The notes beneath the pieces are model-generated. The model was not told the origin of the DNA. It worked only from the letters and a program-made list of their open reading frames with translations, and did not search any database. Positions 4,707 to 11,437 of a DNA stretch of 11,437 nt are shown here, in pieces. The DNA is from an uncultured Clostridia bacterium. Its GTDB lineage: Bacteria > Bacillota > Clostridia > Oscillospirales > Acutalibacteraceae. The position numbers and the translations under genes are program-made. Position 1 is the first letter of the stretch. The number at the start of each line of letters is the position of its first letter. The DNA is taken from NCBI GenBank assembly GCA_946186535.1, contig CAMHNT010000050.1:1-11437 (forward strand). Reading direction: 5' to 3'.

Positions 4707-6851
4707 ATGGATTATTCAAAGATACTCTCAGAAGAGTTTAAAATTCAGGAAAGCTATGCTCAAAATATCATAAATCTTCTCGACGAGGGAAACACAATTC
4801 CGTTTATAGCACGTTACCGAAAAGAAATGCACGGTTCGATGGACGACCAGCTGATAAGAGAATTTTCAGAAAAGCTCGAATATTACAGAAATCTCGACAA
4901 GCGAAGAGAGGAAATCCGCGAGCTTATCGCCGCTCAGGAAAAGCTCACCGACGAAATTTCCCGGGCTCTCGACAAGGCGCATATTCTCAGCGAGCTTGAG
5001 GATATCTACCGCCCCTTCAAACCCAAAAGAAAAACGAGGGCTTCAATCGCAAAGGAAAAAGGACTTGAACCGCTTGCCGCCGCAATTCTGGAACAGAAAC
5101 CCGGTTTTTCGCCTTTTTGTGAAAGCGAAAAATATATCGACGCCGAAAAGGGCGTTGAAGATTCGGAAAGTGCAATTGCAGGCGCAATGGATATAATTGC
5201 GGAACAGGTTTCGGACGATGCCGAAATCAGAAAGAATGTCCGTTCCATCGCCAACAAAAAAGGTATTGTGGAGGTCAAGGCTGTCGACGAAGAAAGCGAC
5301 AGCGTCTACACTCAATATTACAGCTTCAATGAGGCTGTTTCAAAAATCCCTAACCACAGAATCCTCGCAATCAATCGAGGTGAAAAAGAAGGTATCCTGA
5401 AGGTTAACGTTTCCAACGACACTGAAAAATCGCTTGAATCGATTTACAGTCGTACTCTCCACGGTGACGGAGAGAGCACAAAGCTTGTCAAAAACGCCTG
5501 TGACGACGCATACTCAAGGCTCATCTATCCTTCAATCGAGAGAGAGGTACGAAACGAGCTTACCGAAAAAGCGTCCGAGAGTGCAATAAAGGTTTTTGCG
5601 CTTAATCTGAAGCAGCTTCTCATGCAGCCGCCTGTAAAAGGAAAAGTGGTTCTCGGTCTTGACCCGGGGTACCGCACGGGCTGCAAGGTCGCTGTAGTTG
5701 ATCCGACCGGAAAGGTTCTCGACACGGCTGTAATCTACCCTACCCATTCAAAGGAGCAGGTAAAAAACTCAAAGCTGAAGCTTCTTGAGCTCATAAAAAA
5801 ACATGACGTAGACATCATTTCAATCGGAAACGGAACCGCAAGCAAGGAGACAGAAATGTTCGCCGCTGACGTAATCAAGGAATGTGACAAAAAGATTTAC
5901 TACATGGTAGTCAGCGAAGCCGGCGCGTCGGTTTACTCCGCATCAAAGCTTGCGGCTTCCGAGCTTCCGGAGCTTGACCTCACTCTGAGAAGTGCCGTAT
6001 CAATTGCAAGACGTCTTCAGGATCCGCTTGCGGAGCTTGTAAAAATCGAACCTAAAGCTATAGGCGTCGGTCAGTACCAGCACGATATGCCTCAGAAAAA
6101 GCTTGGAGAGTCGCTTGACGGAGTTGTCGAGGACTGCGTTAACTCTGTCGGTGTTGACCTCAACACAGCGTCCCCAGCCCTGCTTTCGAGGGTTTCGGGA
6201 CTTAGCGATACTGTATGCAGAAACATTGTCGCATACAGAGAAGAAAACGGCGCTTTCACCTCGAGAGCGGAGCTTAAGAAGGTTCCGAAACTCGGCCCTA
6301 AGGCATTCGAACAGTGCGCAGGATTCCTCAGAGTTTCCGAAAGCAAAAACCCTCTCGACAACACGGGCATTCACCCCGAAAGCTACGATTCCACAAAGAA
6401 GCTTCTCGACATTCTCGGCTACACAAAAAATGACTTAAGCGAATTGAAATTCACCGATATTTCCGCACGCCTGAGCCGAAACAGCATAAGAGAGATTTCC
6501 GAAAAAATCGGAATCGGTATTCCCACAATTATCGACATTACAAAAGAGCTTTCAAAACCCGGAAGAGATCCCCGTGACGAACTTCCTGCGCCTATGCTCA
6601 GAAGCGACATTCTTGACATCAAGGATTTAAAGGAAGGCATGGAACTCAAAGGTACCGTGCGGAACGTTATCGATTTCGGGGTATTCGTTGATATCGGAGT
6701 TCATCAGGACGGACTCGTACATATTTCTCAGATATGCGACAAATACATAAAACACCCGAGCGAGGTTCTGAAGGTAGGAGATATCGTCAACGTGAAGGTT
6801 CTGTCTGTGGACACATCAAAAAAACGCATAAGCCTTACTATGGTTTTCTGA
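4707..6851 (+). CDS. tex: Tex family RNA-binding transcription accessory protein
   Basis: The 714-aa length matches bacterial Tex, a cytoplasmic nucleic-acid-binding protein related to eukaryotic Spt6. Order of domains: helical Tex N-terminal region (1-200, including the TIPFIARYRKE motif at 30-40); YqgF/RuvC-like fold beginning VVLGLDPGYRTG (314-325) and including IGNGTASKETE (373-383) and VSEAGASVYSAS (402-413); tandem helix-hairpin-helix region (about 485-545, DLNTASPALLSRV and KVPKLGPKAF); and a C-terminal S1 domain (about 644-712, GTVRNVIDFGVFVDIGVHQD). GGAGG (4697-4701) lies 5 nt before the ATG. It is transcribed alone: promoters precede it and a long perfect hairpin follows. Family members affect transcription and RNA turnover; which RNA it handles here cannot be told. 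Confidence 0.96.
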   Translation: MDYSKILSEEFKIQESYAQNIINLLDEGNTIPFIARYRKEMHGSMDDQLIREFSEKLEYYRNLDKRREEIRELIAAQEKLTDEISRALDKAHILSELEDIYRPFKPKRKTRASIAKEKGLEPLAAAILEQKPGFSPFCESEKYIDAEKGVEDSESAIAGAMDIIAEQVSDDAEIRKNVRSIANKKGIVEVKAVDEESDSVYTQYYSFNEAVSKIPNHRILAINRGEKEGILKVNVSNDTEKSLESIYSRTLHGDGESTKLVKNACDDAYSRLIYPSIEREVRNELTEKASESAIKVFALNLKQLLMQPPVKGKVVLGLDPGYRTGCKVAVVDPTGKVLDTAVIYPTHSKEQVKNSKLKLLELIKKHDVDIISIGNGTASKETEMFAADVIKECDKKIYYMVVSEAGASVYSASKLAASELPELDLTLRSAVSIARRLQDPLAELVKIEPKAIGVGQYQHDMPQKKLGESLDGVVEDCVNSVGVDLNTASPALLSRVSGLSDTVCRNIVAYREENGAFTSRAELKKVPKLGPKAFEQCAGFLRVSESKNPLDNTGIHPESYDSTKKLLDILGYTKNDLSELKFTDISARLSRNSIREISEKIGIGIPTIIDITKELSKPGRDPRDELPAPMLRSDILDIKDLKEGMELKGTVRNVIDFGVFVDIGVHQDGLVHISQICDKYIKHPSEVLKVGDIVNVKVLSVDTSKKRISLTMVF

Positions 6852-6912
6852 CACCGTTAAAACAAACTAAGCGATAGTATTAAAAAACAAGACACAGATG
6901 AATATATTTTAT

Positions 6913-6955
6913 AACAAAAATCAACATTTTATGTTATAAAATGTTGATTTTTGTT
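6913..6955. terminator. Perfect 20-bp hairpin terminator after tex
   Basis: AACAAAAATCAACATTTTAT (6913-6932) is perfectly complementary to 6936-6955 around a 3-nt loop. The outer A and T tracts supply the T-run in either direction, so the inner 14-bp AT-rich stem followed by TTTTTGTTT is a workable terminator. The right arm contains the -35 hexamer of the radC promoter. Confidence 0.75.
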
Positions 6956-6972
6956 TCACTTTGGTATATAAT
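6944..6972 (+). promoter_or_regulatory. radC promoter embedded in the tex terminator arm
   Basis: TTGATT (6944-6949), a 17-nt spacer and an exact TATAAT (6967-6972) have the same boxes and spacing as the ffs promoter. The start would be near 6980, giving an AU-rich leader of about 78 nt before the radC ATG. Confidence 0.6.
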
Positions 6973-7057
6973 TTATATATTGTGAGTAACAACTTTAAAT
7001 GTTTCTTTAAGAAAGTTTACAAAAAAATTTACCACGGAAAGTGAAGTAATAAAGAAT

Positions 7058-7795
7058 ATGGCAGTAAATTCTGAGCATGCAGGTCACAGGGCCCGAAAAA
7101 GAAAATTTGTTCGTGATTTCGGTATTGAAGCACTCGAAGAACATGAAATACTTGAAGTTCTCCTTTATTATGCAATTCCGATGAAAGACACCAACCCTAT
7201 CGCTCATCAGCTCCTCAAGAAATTCGGATCAATTTCGGCGGTTTTCGACGCACCGTTTGATGTTCTCTGCAAATCGGGTCTTTCTGAAAATGCAGCTTTT
7301 ATGGTTAAATATATCCCCGAGCTCCTCAGTGTATATATGAGTGACAAATATGATAAAGAAAATACAATTGTCGACATGAATAATCTCCCTCAGAAGTTTA
7401 TAAACAGATATCTCGGAAAGAAAAACGAGATAGTCTATCTTCTGCTTATGGATTCAAAATACAGGGAGCTTTACTTTGATATTGTCAGCAAAGGCAATAT
7501 TACAAACGCAGACATAAACATAACAAAAATATGCGAGCTTGCCGTCAGTTATTCGGCACGGTACGCTATCATATCTCACAATCACCCGAGCGGTTCGAGC
7601 CTTCCTTCAAAAGCGGATATTTTAGCCACAATAAACCTAAGCCAAGCATTAAGATCGCTTAACGTCAAGCTTCTCGACCACTTTGTCGTTGCGGATCTTG
7701 ACTGCGTTTCATTTTATGATGCCAACATTCTTTTCAATTCCCGCGAGGAATATGAAGCAAGCGGCATTTACAGTTATCCGCTGTTCGGCGACTGA
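7058..7795 (+). CDS. radC: RadC/YicR family JAB-domain protein
   Basis: The 245-aa protein has a helix-hairpin-helix-like N-terminal half (about 20-95, including LLKKFGSISAVFDAP) and a C-terminal JAB/MPN domain. The metal-binding signature is SHNHPSGSSLPSKAD: H174, H176, S178 and D187, with E124 as the likely upstream glutamate. This predicts a zinc-dependent hydrolase fold. The historic link to DNA repair in E. coli was withdrawn, so the function of the family is unclear. Translation starts at ATG 7058; the Shine-Dalgarno sequence is weak (GTGAAG, 11 nt upstream), the poorest in the window, which suggests low expression. It is a single-gene unit between its own promoter and a strong terminator. 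In many bacteria radC lies next to mreB or maf; here it does not. Confidence 0.92.
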   Translation: MAVNSEHAGHRARKRKFVRDFGIEALEEHEILEVLLYYAIPMKDTNPIAHQLLKKFGSISAVFDAPFDVLCKSGLSENAAFMVKYIPELLSVYMSDKYDKENTIVDMNNLPQKFINRYLGKKNEIVYLLLMDSKYRELYFDIVSKGNITNADINITKICELAVSYSARYAIISHNHPSGSSLPSKADILATINLSQALRSLNVKLLDHFVVADLDCVSFYDANILFNSREEYEASGIYSYPLFGD

Positions 7796-7802
7796 TAAAA
7801 AA

Positions 7803-7838
7803 ACAGAGTGTTTCCAAAACGGAAGCACTCTGTTTTTT
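7803..7838. terminator. Bidirectional terminator between radC and the DUF4173 gene
   Basis: ACAGAGTG (7803-7810) pairs with CACTCTGT (7826-7833), then T-G, then TTCC with GGAA (7812-7815/7821-7824) around the loop AAAAC. An A-run (7797-7803) and a T-run (7833-7838) flank the stem, so it serves both radC and the convergent DUF4173 gene. Confidence 0.9.
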
Positions 7839-7868
7839 ATGCCAATTTTTGATTAACGGAAAAGAGTA

Positions 7869-9536
7869 TTAATAATTTTCCTGTTTAACTGTTTTCTCTT
7901 TTACGATGAGTGACGCAAAATATCTCGTAAGATTGAAATCATATATATCCATATCGCCGATATTTTCTTTTGACTCGAAATATCTTTCAATCGTATGATC
8001 TTCAGGATAATTGATATCCGAATTTTTCTTAACCGCTTTAAAATCACATCCGGCAAAAACCCTCACCGCTGATGCGTCAAGCTCTTCCATAGCCGCATAG
8101 CCCATCCAGCCGATTTTTCCCTGTTTGAATTTCTCGATGTTATAGCTTGCGATTAAGCCGTCAACAGGTATCAGCGACATTGCCGCTATCGCAAAAACGG
8201 CTAAGCTATAGGCAATTTTCGTAAACGAAATTCTGAATTTAACCTGCTTGAAAATAAGAACTATAAAAAGCACAAACAGATAAATCATAAATATCGACGT
8301 ATACACTCTCAGAGGCGTCATGCCGTAAATATTTATATACATCATCATTTTCACGAGAGCCGTCACAATAAGACACAGCGTAAGGACAGAAAACATGATT
8401 ATGAATAGCTTTACCGACATAGGGAGCTTTCTGTCTTTAAGCTTTATGAAAAACATAACCGCAGAAATAACGGAAAGGTTTATCATCGCTACAAAACAAA
8501 GCTCAAAAAATCCGCTTCTGGCATATTCGGAATAACTGAAATTCTCATTAAGAGTATCGAAAGTATTAAAAAGATACGAAATCTGAGTCAGTACAAACGC
8601 CGTATAAATCATTATCAGAGGCGTCAGAAATGCGTTGCAGGCGGACGACGGAAGAATTCTTTTCGATTTTTTAGAGCCATGTACAAGCTCGGTTTCATGA
8701 TTCATTTTGTACGCACGTGAATAAACCGCACCAAAGATATACATTCCTATCGGAATCGAAAAAACAAAAAGAAAAGCATTTACGACGAATTTGTCAACAA
8801 ATCTGTCAAAACACTCCGTTATTATTTTTCCGAACATTCTTCCGAAATTCTGATCCGATGACGAAAGAAGCACCATAACCGCGGCGCATACAGGAATGCT
8901 GAACGCAAGACCAAGCAAGACCGGAATAACATTTCTTTTCAATCCGCCTGTTCTGTTTTTATCCGTCTTTTCATGCTTGCTGAAAAGAGCTTCAAAAAGG
9001 CTTAAAAACTCACAGAACGGCGAAATCAGAACAGCTTTGAGAAGGTTATGAATTATCGAGTTGTTGTTTGAATTATAGCTTGCATAGACAAAATACAAGT
9101 TGCTGAATGTCACAAGCCAGAAGTCAATTGTTTTTACATAGTAATTGTCCGTTACAATAAAAAGTCCCGACAAAACAAGCGCAGCTAAAAATATGAACTT
9201 CGTATCCCCCGATCCTATCATTCCGGATTTTTTGCAGTAAAAATAATTGAACAGCGTTATAGCCAGAAAAAGCACCGTCGTCAGAAATCCTCCTCCGGAC
9301 GAAGCCGTGTTAATAACGACCTTTATCATAATGAAACCGAGAACAAGCGCCGCTGCCGCAAAGAACCTGTCGTAACGATGATAAACACGCACCGGTTTCA
9401 TAGGCGTCAATCTGTTGAAATCTTGATTCACTCCGCCGGAAGAGTATGGATTCATCGGAAAATTATTCTGATATCCGATATTGTTTCCGGCTGTATTCAA
9501 CTGATTTTTTTCATACCAACACCCGTTGTCGCTCAT
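7869..9536 (-). CDS. DUF4173/DUF4153 family polytopic membrane protein
   Basis: The 555-aa product opens with a soluble, Asn/Gly/Pro-rich segment (1-50) and then carries about 11-12 hydrophobic spans, roughly at 58-76, 83-100, 113-128, 137-152, 163-182, 203-224, 252-272, 302-322, 343-364, 376-398, 411-430 and 441-462. Family signatures are FSYSEYARSGFFEL (333-346) and the YGMTPLRVYT stretch (404-413). A soluble C-terminal tail of about 90 residues follows (AAMEELDASAVRVFAG). The reaction or substrate is unknown. AGGAG lies 9 nt before the ATG, and only 6 nt separate it from the stop of the XRE regulator gene upstream, so it is the last gene of a three-gene operon. Convergent with radC. The family is known only as a domain of unknown function, so no function is proposed. 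Confidence 0.8.
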   Translation of the reverse strand: MSDNGCWYEKNQLNTAGNNIGYQNNFPMNPYSSGGVNQDFNRLTPMKPVRVYHRYDRFFAAAALVLGFIMIKVVINTASSGGGFLTTVLFLAITLFNYFYCKKSGMIGSGDTKFIFLAALVLSGLFIVTDNYYVKTIDFWLVTFSNLYFVYASYNSNNNSIIHNLLKAVLISPFCEFLSLFEALFSKHEKTDKNRTGGLKRNVIPVLLGLAFSIPVCAAVMVLLSSSDQNFGRMFGKIITECFDRFVDKFVVNAFLFVFSIPIGMYIFGAVYSRAYKMNHETELVHGSKKSKRILPSSACNAFLTPLIMIYTAFVLTQISYLFNTFDTLNENFSYSEYARSGFFELCFVAMINLSVISAVMFFIKLKDRKLPMSVKLFIIMFSVLTLCLIVTALVKMMMYINIYGMTPLRVYTSIFMIYLFVLFIVLIFKQVKFRISFTKIAYSLAVFAIAAMSLIPVDGLIASYNIEKFKQGKIGWMGYAAMEELDASAVRVFAGCDFKAVKKNSDINYPEDHTIERYFESKENIGDMDIYDFNLTRYFASLIVKEKTVKQENY

Positions 9537-9542
9537 AAAAGC

Positions 9543-9749
9543 TCACTCCTTCACATATTCCAAAATATCGCTTGGCTGACAGTCAAGCGCTTCACAAAGC
9601 TTTTCAAGCGTTGAAAATCGAATCGCCTTGGCTTTGTTGTTTTTCAGGATCGACAGATTCGCAGGCGTTATGCCAATCCTTTCGGCAAGCTCTCCTGCCG
9701 AGATTTTTCTTTTCGCCATCATAACGTCAATGTTAACCACTATCGGCAT
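9543..9749 (-). CDS. Small XRE/YozG-like helix-turn-helix regulator
   Basis: The 68-aa protein is a single DNA-binding domain. It starts MPIVVNIDVMMAKRKISAGELAERIGI; the helix-turn-helix covers about 17-40 (SAGELAERIG, then ITPANLSILKNNKAKAIR), followed by FSTLEKLCEALDCQPSDIL, typical of the Cro/CI-like YozG group. The frame is open to 9815, but GAGGAGGG lies 7 nt before the ATG at 9749 and the length fits the family, so the 22-residue extension is rejected. The Shine-Dalgarno sequence overlaps the TGA of the DUF2975 gene (9765-9763), implying translational coupling. Such regulators are frequently found beside DUF2975 genes in Firmicutes. It may control its own operon through the inverted repeat near 10283-10301 (inference). 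Confidence 0.92.
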   Translation of the reverse strand: MPIVVNIDVMMAKRKISAGELAERIGITPANLSILKNNKAKAIRFSTLEKLCEALDCQPSDILEYVKE

Positions 9750-9762
9750 TATCTCACCCTCC

Positions 9763-10206
9763 TCAAACCGTGAGGTCGTTTTCTTCACGAAGAACGACAG
9801 CCTGTTCAAAAACATTTTTCAGAACCCTCAGCAGAAGCCCCACAAAAGCAAACGCAATAAACACAACACCTGCAAGCAGTCTCCAATACGCCATAACAAG
9901 CGACAGCCCTGCAATAACAAAGCAACAGTATGATATTATTCTCAGGCATGAAACGTTTTTCCTTTCAAAAACCTTTTCATTTCTTATATTGGAAAGAAGC
10001 CTGTTCAGCATTATCAATATGACCGCTGCCGGAATCATGGCGAGATACACGATAATATTGAACTGCACGAAAATAGATTCCTTATTTGAATACATATCAT
10101 ACCACCTTGCGATGAACGGAATCGTAAACATACACAAAAGCCAGACGGCTATTCCTATCCTGTCGATTATCAAAGTAAAAATCAAAGATTTTTTATAGTG
10201 CTGCAT
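9763..10206 (-). CDS. DUF2975 family membrane protein
   Basis: The 147-aa protein has four predicted membrane spans (about 8-31, 50-68, 88-107 and 109-127). It ends with EENDLTV (141-147), the C-terminal hallmark of DUF2975, and has the NEKVFERKN loop (76-84) between spans 2 and 3, also typical. AAGGAG lies 8 nt before the ATG at 10206. It is the first gene of the operon; its stop codon is inside the ribosome-binding site of the XRE gene. The family's role is unknown. Its constant pairing with a small XRE regulator suggests a membrane component that senses or modulates something related to that regulator, but this is inference only. Confidence 0.9.
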   Translation of the reverse strand: MQHYKKSLIFTLIIDRIGIAVWLLCMFTIPFIARWYDMYSNKESIFVQFNIIVYLAMIPAAVILIMLNRLLSNIRNEKVFERKNVSCLRIISYCCFVIAGLSLVMAYWRLLAGVVFIAFAFVGLLLRVLKNVFEQAVVLREENDLTV

Positions 10207-10247
10207 AACTTAATCTCCTTCCGATTTATCCAAGTTCTTACAGCTCT

Positions 10248-10276
10248 ATAATACCAGATGTATTATTATTTGTCAA
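10248..10276 (-). promoter_or_regulatory. Operon promoter for DUF2975-XRE-DUF4173
   Basis: On the minus strand an exact TTGACA (10276-10271), a 17-nt spacer and TATTAT (10253-10248) form the core, with TG one base before the -10 (extended -10). Start expected near 10241, giving a leader of about 35 nt. It is a near-consensus promoter, as would suit an operon controlled by a repressor. Confidence 0.65.
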
Positions 10277-10282
10277 TATATT

Positions 10283-10301
10283 TTTATCGTTTTTCGATAA
10301 A
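10283..10301. promoter_or_regulatory. Inverted repeat, possible operator
   Basis: TTTATCG (10283-10289) and CGATAAA (10295-10301) form a 7-bp palindrome with a T5 spacer, 7 bp upstream of the -35 box. The half-site GATAAATC (10296-10303) recurs in inverted orientation in the leader at 10223-10230, on the other side of the promoter. This is a plausible binding pattern for the XRE protein encoded in the operon. The alternative reading as a small terminator is weaker: no gene ends here on either strand. Confidence 0.35.
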
Positions 10302-10329
10302 TCTTTTCTGTTTATCAAAAATTAACAAC

Positions 10330-10362
10330 AAAAAAATACGGAGAGCAAATCTGCTCCCCGTA
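10330..10362 (-). terminator. Terminator after the efp / CD1247-like genes
   Basis: TACGGAGAGCA (10337-10347) pairs with TGCTCCCCGTA (10352-10362) around a 4-nt loop. The single mismatch on plus (A10342/C10357) becomes a G-U pair in the minus-strand RNA, and seven Ts follow on that strand (10336-10330). It therefore terminates minus-strand transcription from the gene ending at 10387. Confidence 0.85.
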
Positions 10363-10386
10363 AAAAGTTAGATAAATTAATAAATA

Positions 10387-10812
10387 TTAATCCTCGTCGT
10401 CGCTGCCGTTGATATCGTCAGCCGAAAGGGTTGAAAAATCAAAAGCAAGATTCTCACCGCAGTTAGGGCAATCAATGCTGCCCTCGATAAGAATATCCTC
10501 GGAAACACAAATCTCATCTCCGCAGGTCGGACAAACTACTTCATAGTATTCGCTGTCCTCATCGAAATCATCAAAGTCATCGTCTTCTTCAACGTCATAG
10601 AGATCGTCCTCTACGATCGAGAGATCCTGATCAATTTCGTCAACCTGCTCGCTGAGCTCATCGTAAAGCTCGCCGAGATCCGTAATCTCATCGGTAAGAT
10701 CTTCCAAAAGATCGATAACAGCATTCAGAACCTTGACTGTATCGTCGTTCTCATTGAGTTTCAAACCGTCAGTAAGACCTCGAATGTAAGCAACCTTTTC
10801 GTTAATGTCCAT
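10387..10812 (-). CDS. CD1247-type acidic zinc-ribbon protein
   Basis: The 141-aa protein starts MDINEKVAYIRGLTDGLKLN, resembling the CD1247 N-terminal domain of Clostridia. A helical, coiled-coil-like segment follows (about 25-70, rich in Leu/Asp/Glu), then a very acidic linker (EEDDDFDDFDEDSE, about 74-87) and a C4 zinc ribbon: CPTCG near 94-98 and CPNCG near 114-118. The tail is acidic again. GTG at 10824 would add four residues but has no spaced Shine-Dalgarno sequence; ATG 10812 has AAGGTGG 8 nt upstream and gives the family N-terminus. It lies 51 nt after efp with no terminator between, so the two are probably co-transcribed. Function unknown; the zinc ribbon and acidic stretches suggest protein or nucleic-acid contacts, perhaps with the translation or transcription machinery. 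Confidence 0.85.
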   Translation of the reverse strand: MDINEKVAYIRGLTDGLKLNENDDTVKVLNAVIDLLEDLTDEITDLGELYDELSEQVDEIDQDLSIVEDDLYDVEEDDDFDDFDEDSEYYEVVCPTCGDEICVSEDILIEGSIDCPNCGENLAFDFSTLSADDINGSDDED

Positions 10813-10863
10813 TTGTGCAACCACCTTCCGTGTGATAATAATGTCAGATGTTATATTTACTGA

Positions 10864-11421
10864 TTAAGCACGGCCGAGATACTCACCCGTACGTGTATCA
10901 ATCTGAATAACCTCGCCCTCATCGATGAAGAGAGGAACTCTTACTTCAGCGCCGGTTTCAACAGTTGCAGGCTTTGTAGCGTTTGTAGCTGTGTCGCCCT
11001 TGAAGCCAGGCTCTGTAGCAGTAACCTTAAGGTCTACGAAGTTCGGCGGCTCAACACCGAAAACGTTGCCCTTGTAGGAAAGAATTCTACATACCATGTT
11101 CTCCTTAACGAACTTGAAGTTGTCGCCGAGAACTGATTTGCCGATCGGGATCTGCTCCCATGTCTCAGTGTCCATGAAGTAGTAGAGATCGCCGTCGGAG
11201 TAGCTGTACTCCATGTCTCTTCTCTCAATGTAAGCTGTCGGATATTTGTCGTTAGGGTTGAAAGTCTTTTCAACTACTGCACCCGTAATTACGTTCTTGA
11301 TCTTTGTACGAACGAACGCAGCGCCCTTACCCGGCTTTACGTGCTGGAATTCGATGATGGAAACTACCTGGCCGTCCATTTCAAATGTAACGCCGTTTCT
11401 GAAATCTCCTGCTGATATCAT
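10864..11421 (-). CDS. efp: Elongation factor P
   Basis: EF-P enters the ribosomal E site and relieves stalling at polyproline stretches. The 185-aa length is standard. The KOW-like N-terminal domain carries the loop VKPGKGAAFVRTK with the modifiable lysine K32 at its tip. The middle OB domain contains YSYSDGDLYYFMDTETWEQI, and the C-terminal domain the signature VEPPNFVDLKVTATEPGFKGDTA. Lysine rather than arginine at the tip points to the lysine-modified branch (aminopentanol in Bacillus), or no modification; the modification genes are not in this window. AGGAGG (11435-11430) is 8 nt before the ATG at 11421. The promoter lies beyond the right edge. Confidence 0.98.
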   Translation of the reverse strand: MISAGDFRNGVTFEMDGQVVSIIEFQHVKPGKGAAFVRTKIKNVITGAVVEKTFNPNDKYPTAYIERRDMEYSYSDGDLYYFMDTETWEQIPIGKSVLGDNFKFVKENMVCRILSYKGNVFGVEPPNFVDLKVTATEPGFKGDTATNATKPATVETGAEVRVPLFIDEGEVIQIDTRTGEYLGRA

Positions 11422-11437
11422 ATTAAAATCCTCCTGT

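Noticed and set aside
7020..7057. Riboswitch in the radC leader
   Set aside because: The ~78-nt leader is AU-rich with only weak short pairings and no recognisable aptamer core.
9750..9815. 22-residue N-terminal extension of the XRE regulator
   Set aside because: Overlaps the end of the DUF2975 gene, lacks a ribosome-binding site, and exceeds the family length; ATG 9749 has a strong one.
9770..10198. 142-codon plus-strand open frame opposite DUF2975
   Set aside because: Antisense shadow of a clear DUF2975 gene; Ser/Thr/Lys-rich without domain features and no ribosome-binding site.
10813..10824. GTG start at 10824 for the CD1247-type protein
   Set aside because: No correctly spaced Shine-Dalgarno sequence; the sequence AAGGTGG that includes this GTG serves the ATG at 10812.

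Overview
The window looks like chromosomal DNA of a low-to-moderate GC Clostridia member, most likely a Ruminococcus-like Oscillospiraceae. The reasons are the gene order ffs-dnaX-ybaB-recR, consensus Shine-Dalgarno sites before most genes, SigA-type promoters (TTGACA/TATAAT), a CD1247-type protein beside efp, and an XRE/DUF2975 gene pair. This assignment is an inference from gene content; no 16S or other species marker is present.

Layout. Positions 1-443 hold no convincing protein gene. On the minus strand they contain two well-formed promoters, a short promoter-to-terminator unit that could make an RNA of about 64 nt, and the edge of a 107/108-nt repeat that runs off the left end. Positions 444-640 hold a promoter and the small-type SRP RNA gene (ffs), an almost continuous hairpin ending in a T-run. 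dnaX (657-2393), ybaB (2450-2803) and recR (2806-3408) follow on the plus strand: the clamp-loader gene, a nucleoid-associated protein and a recombination mediator, the classic Firmicutes cluster. A strong bidirectional terminator (3422-3470) separates recR from a convergent minus-strand FliB-like cysteine-rich gene (3477-4523). A 183-bp divergent promoter region then leads to tex on the plus strand (4707-6851). tex ends in a perfect 20-bp hairpin whose right arm carries the -35 box of the radC promoter. radC (7058-7795) ends at another bidirectional terminator.

The right part is all minus strand. A three-gene operon (10206 down to 7869) encodes a DUF2975 membrane protein, a 68-aa XRE/YozG-like regulator and a large DUF4173/DUF4153 membrane protein. 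It is driven by a near-consensus promoter with an inverted repeat just upstream. To its right, efp (elongation factor P) is followed by an acidic zinc-ribbon protein of the CD1247 type, closed by a terminator at 10330-10362.

Most of the window is core housekeeping (protein targeting, replication, recombination, transcription/RNA processing, translation). The less explained parts are the left-edge repeat/small-RNA region, the A8 run with a downstream hairpin in dnaX, the FliB-like gene with no flagellar neighbours, and the DUF2975-XRE-DUF4173 operon. I saw no CRISPR array, tRNA, rRNA, insertion sequence or phage gene.
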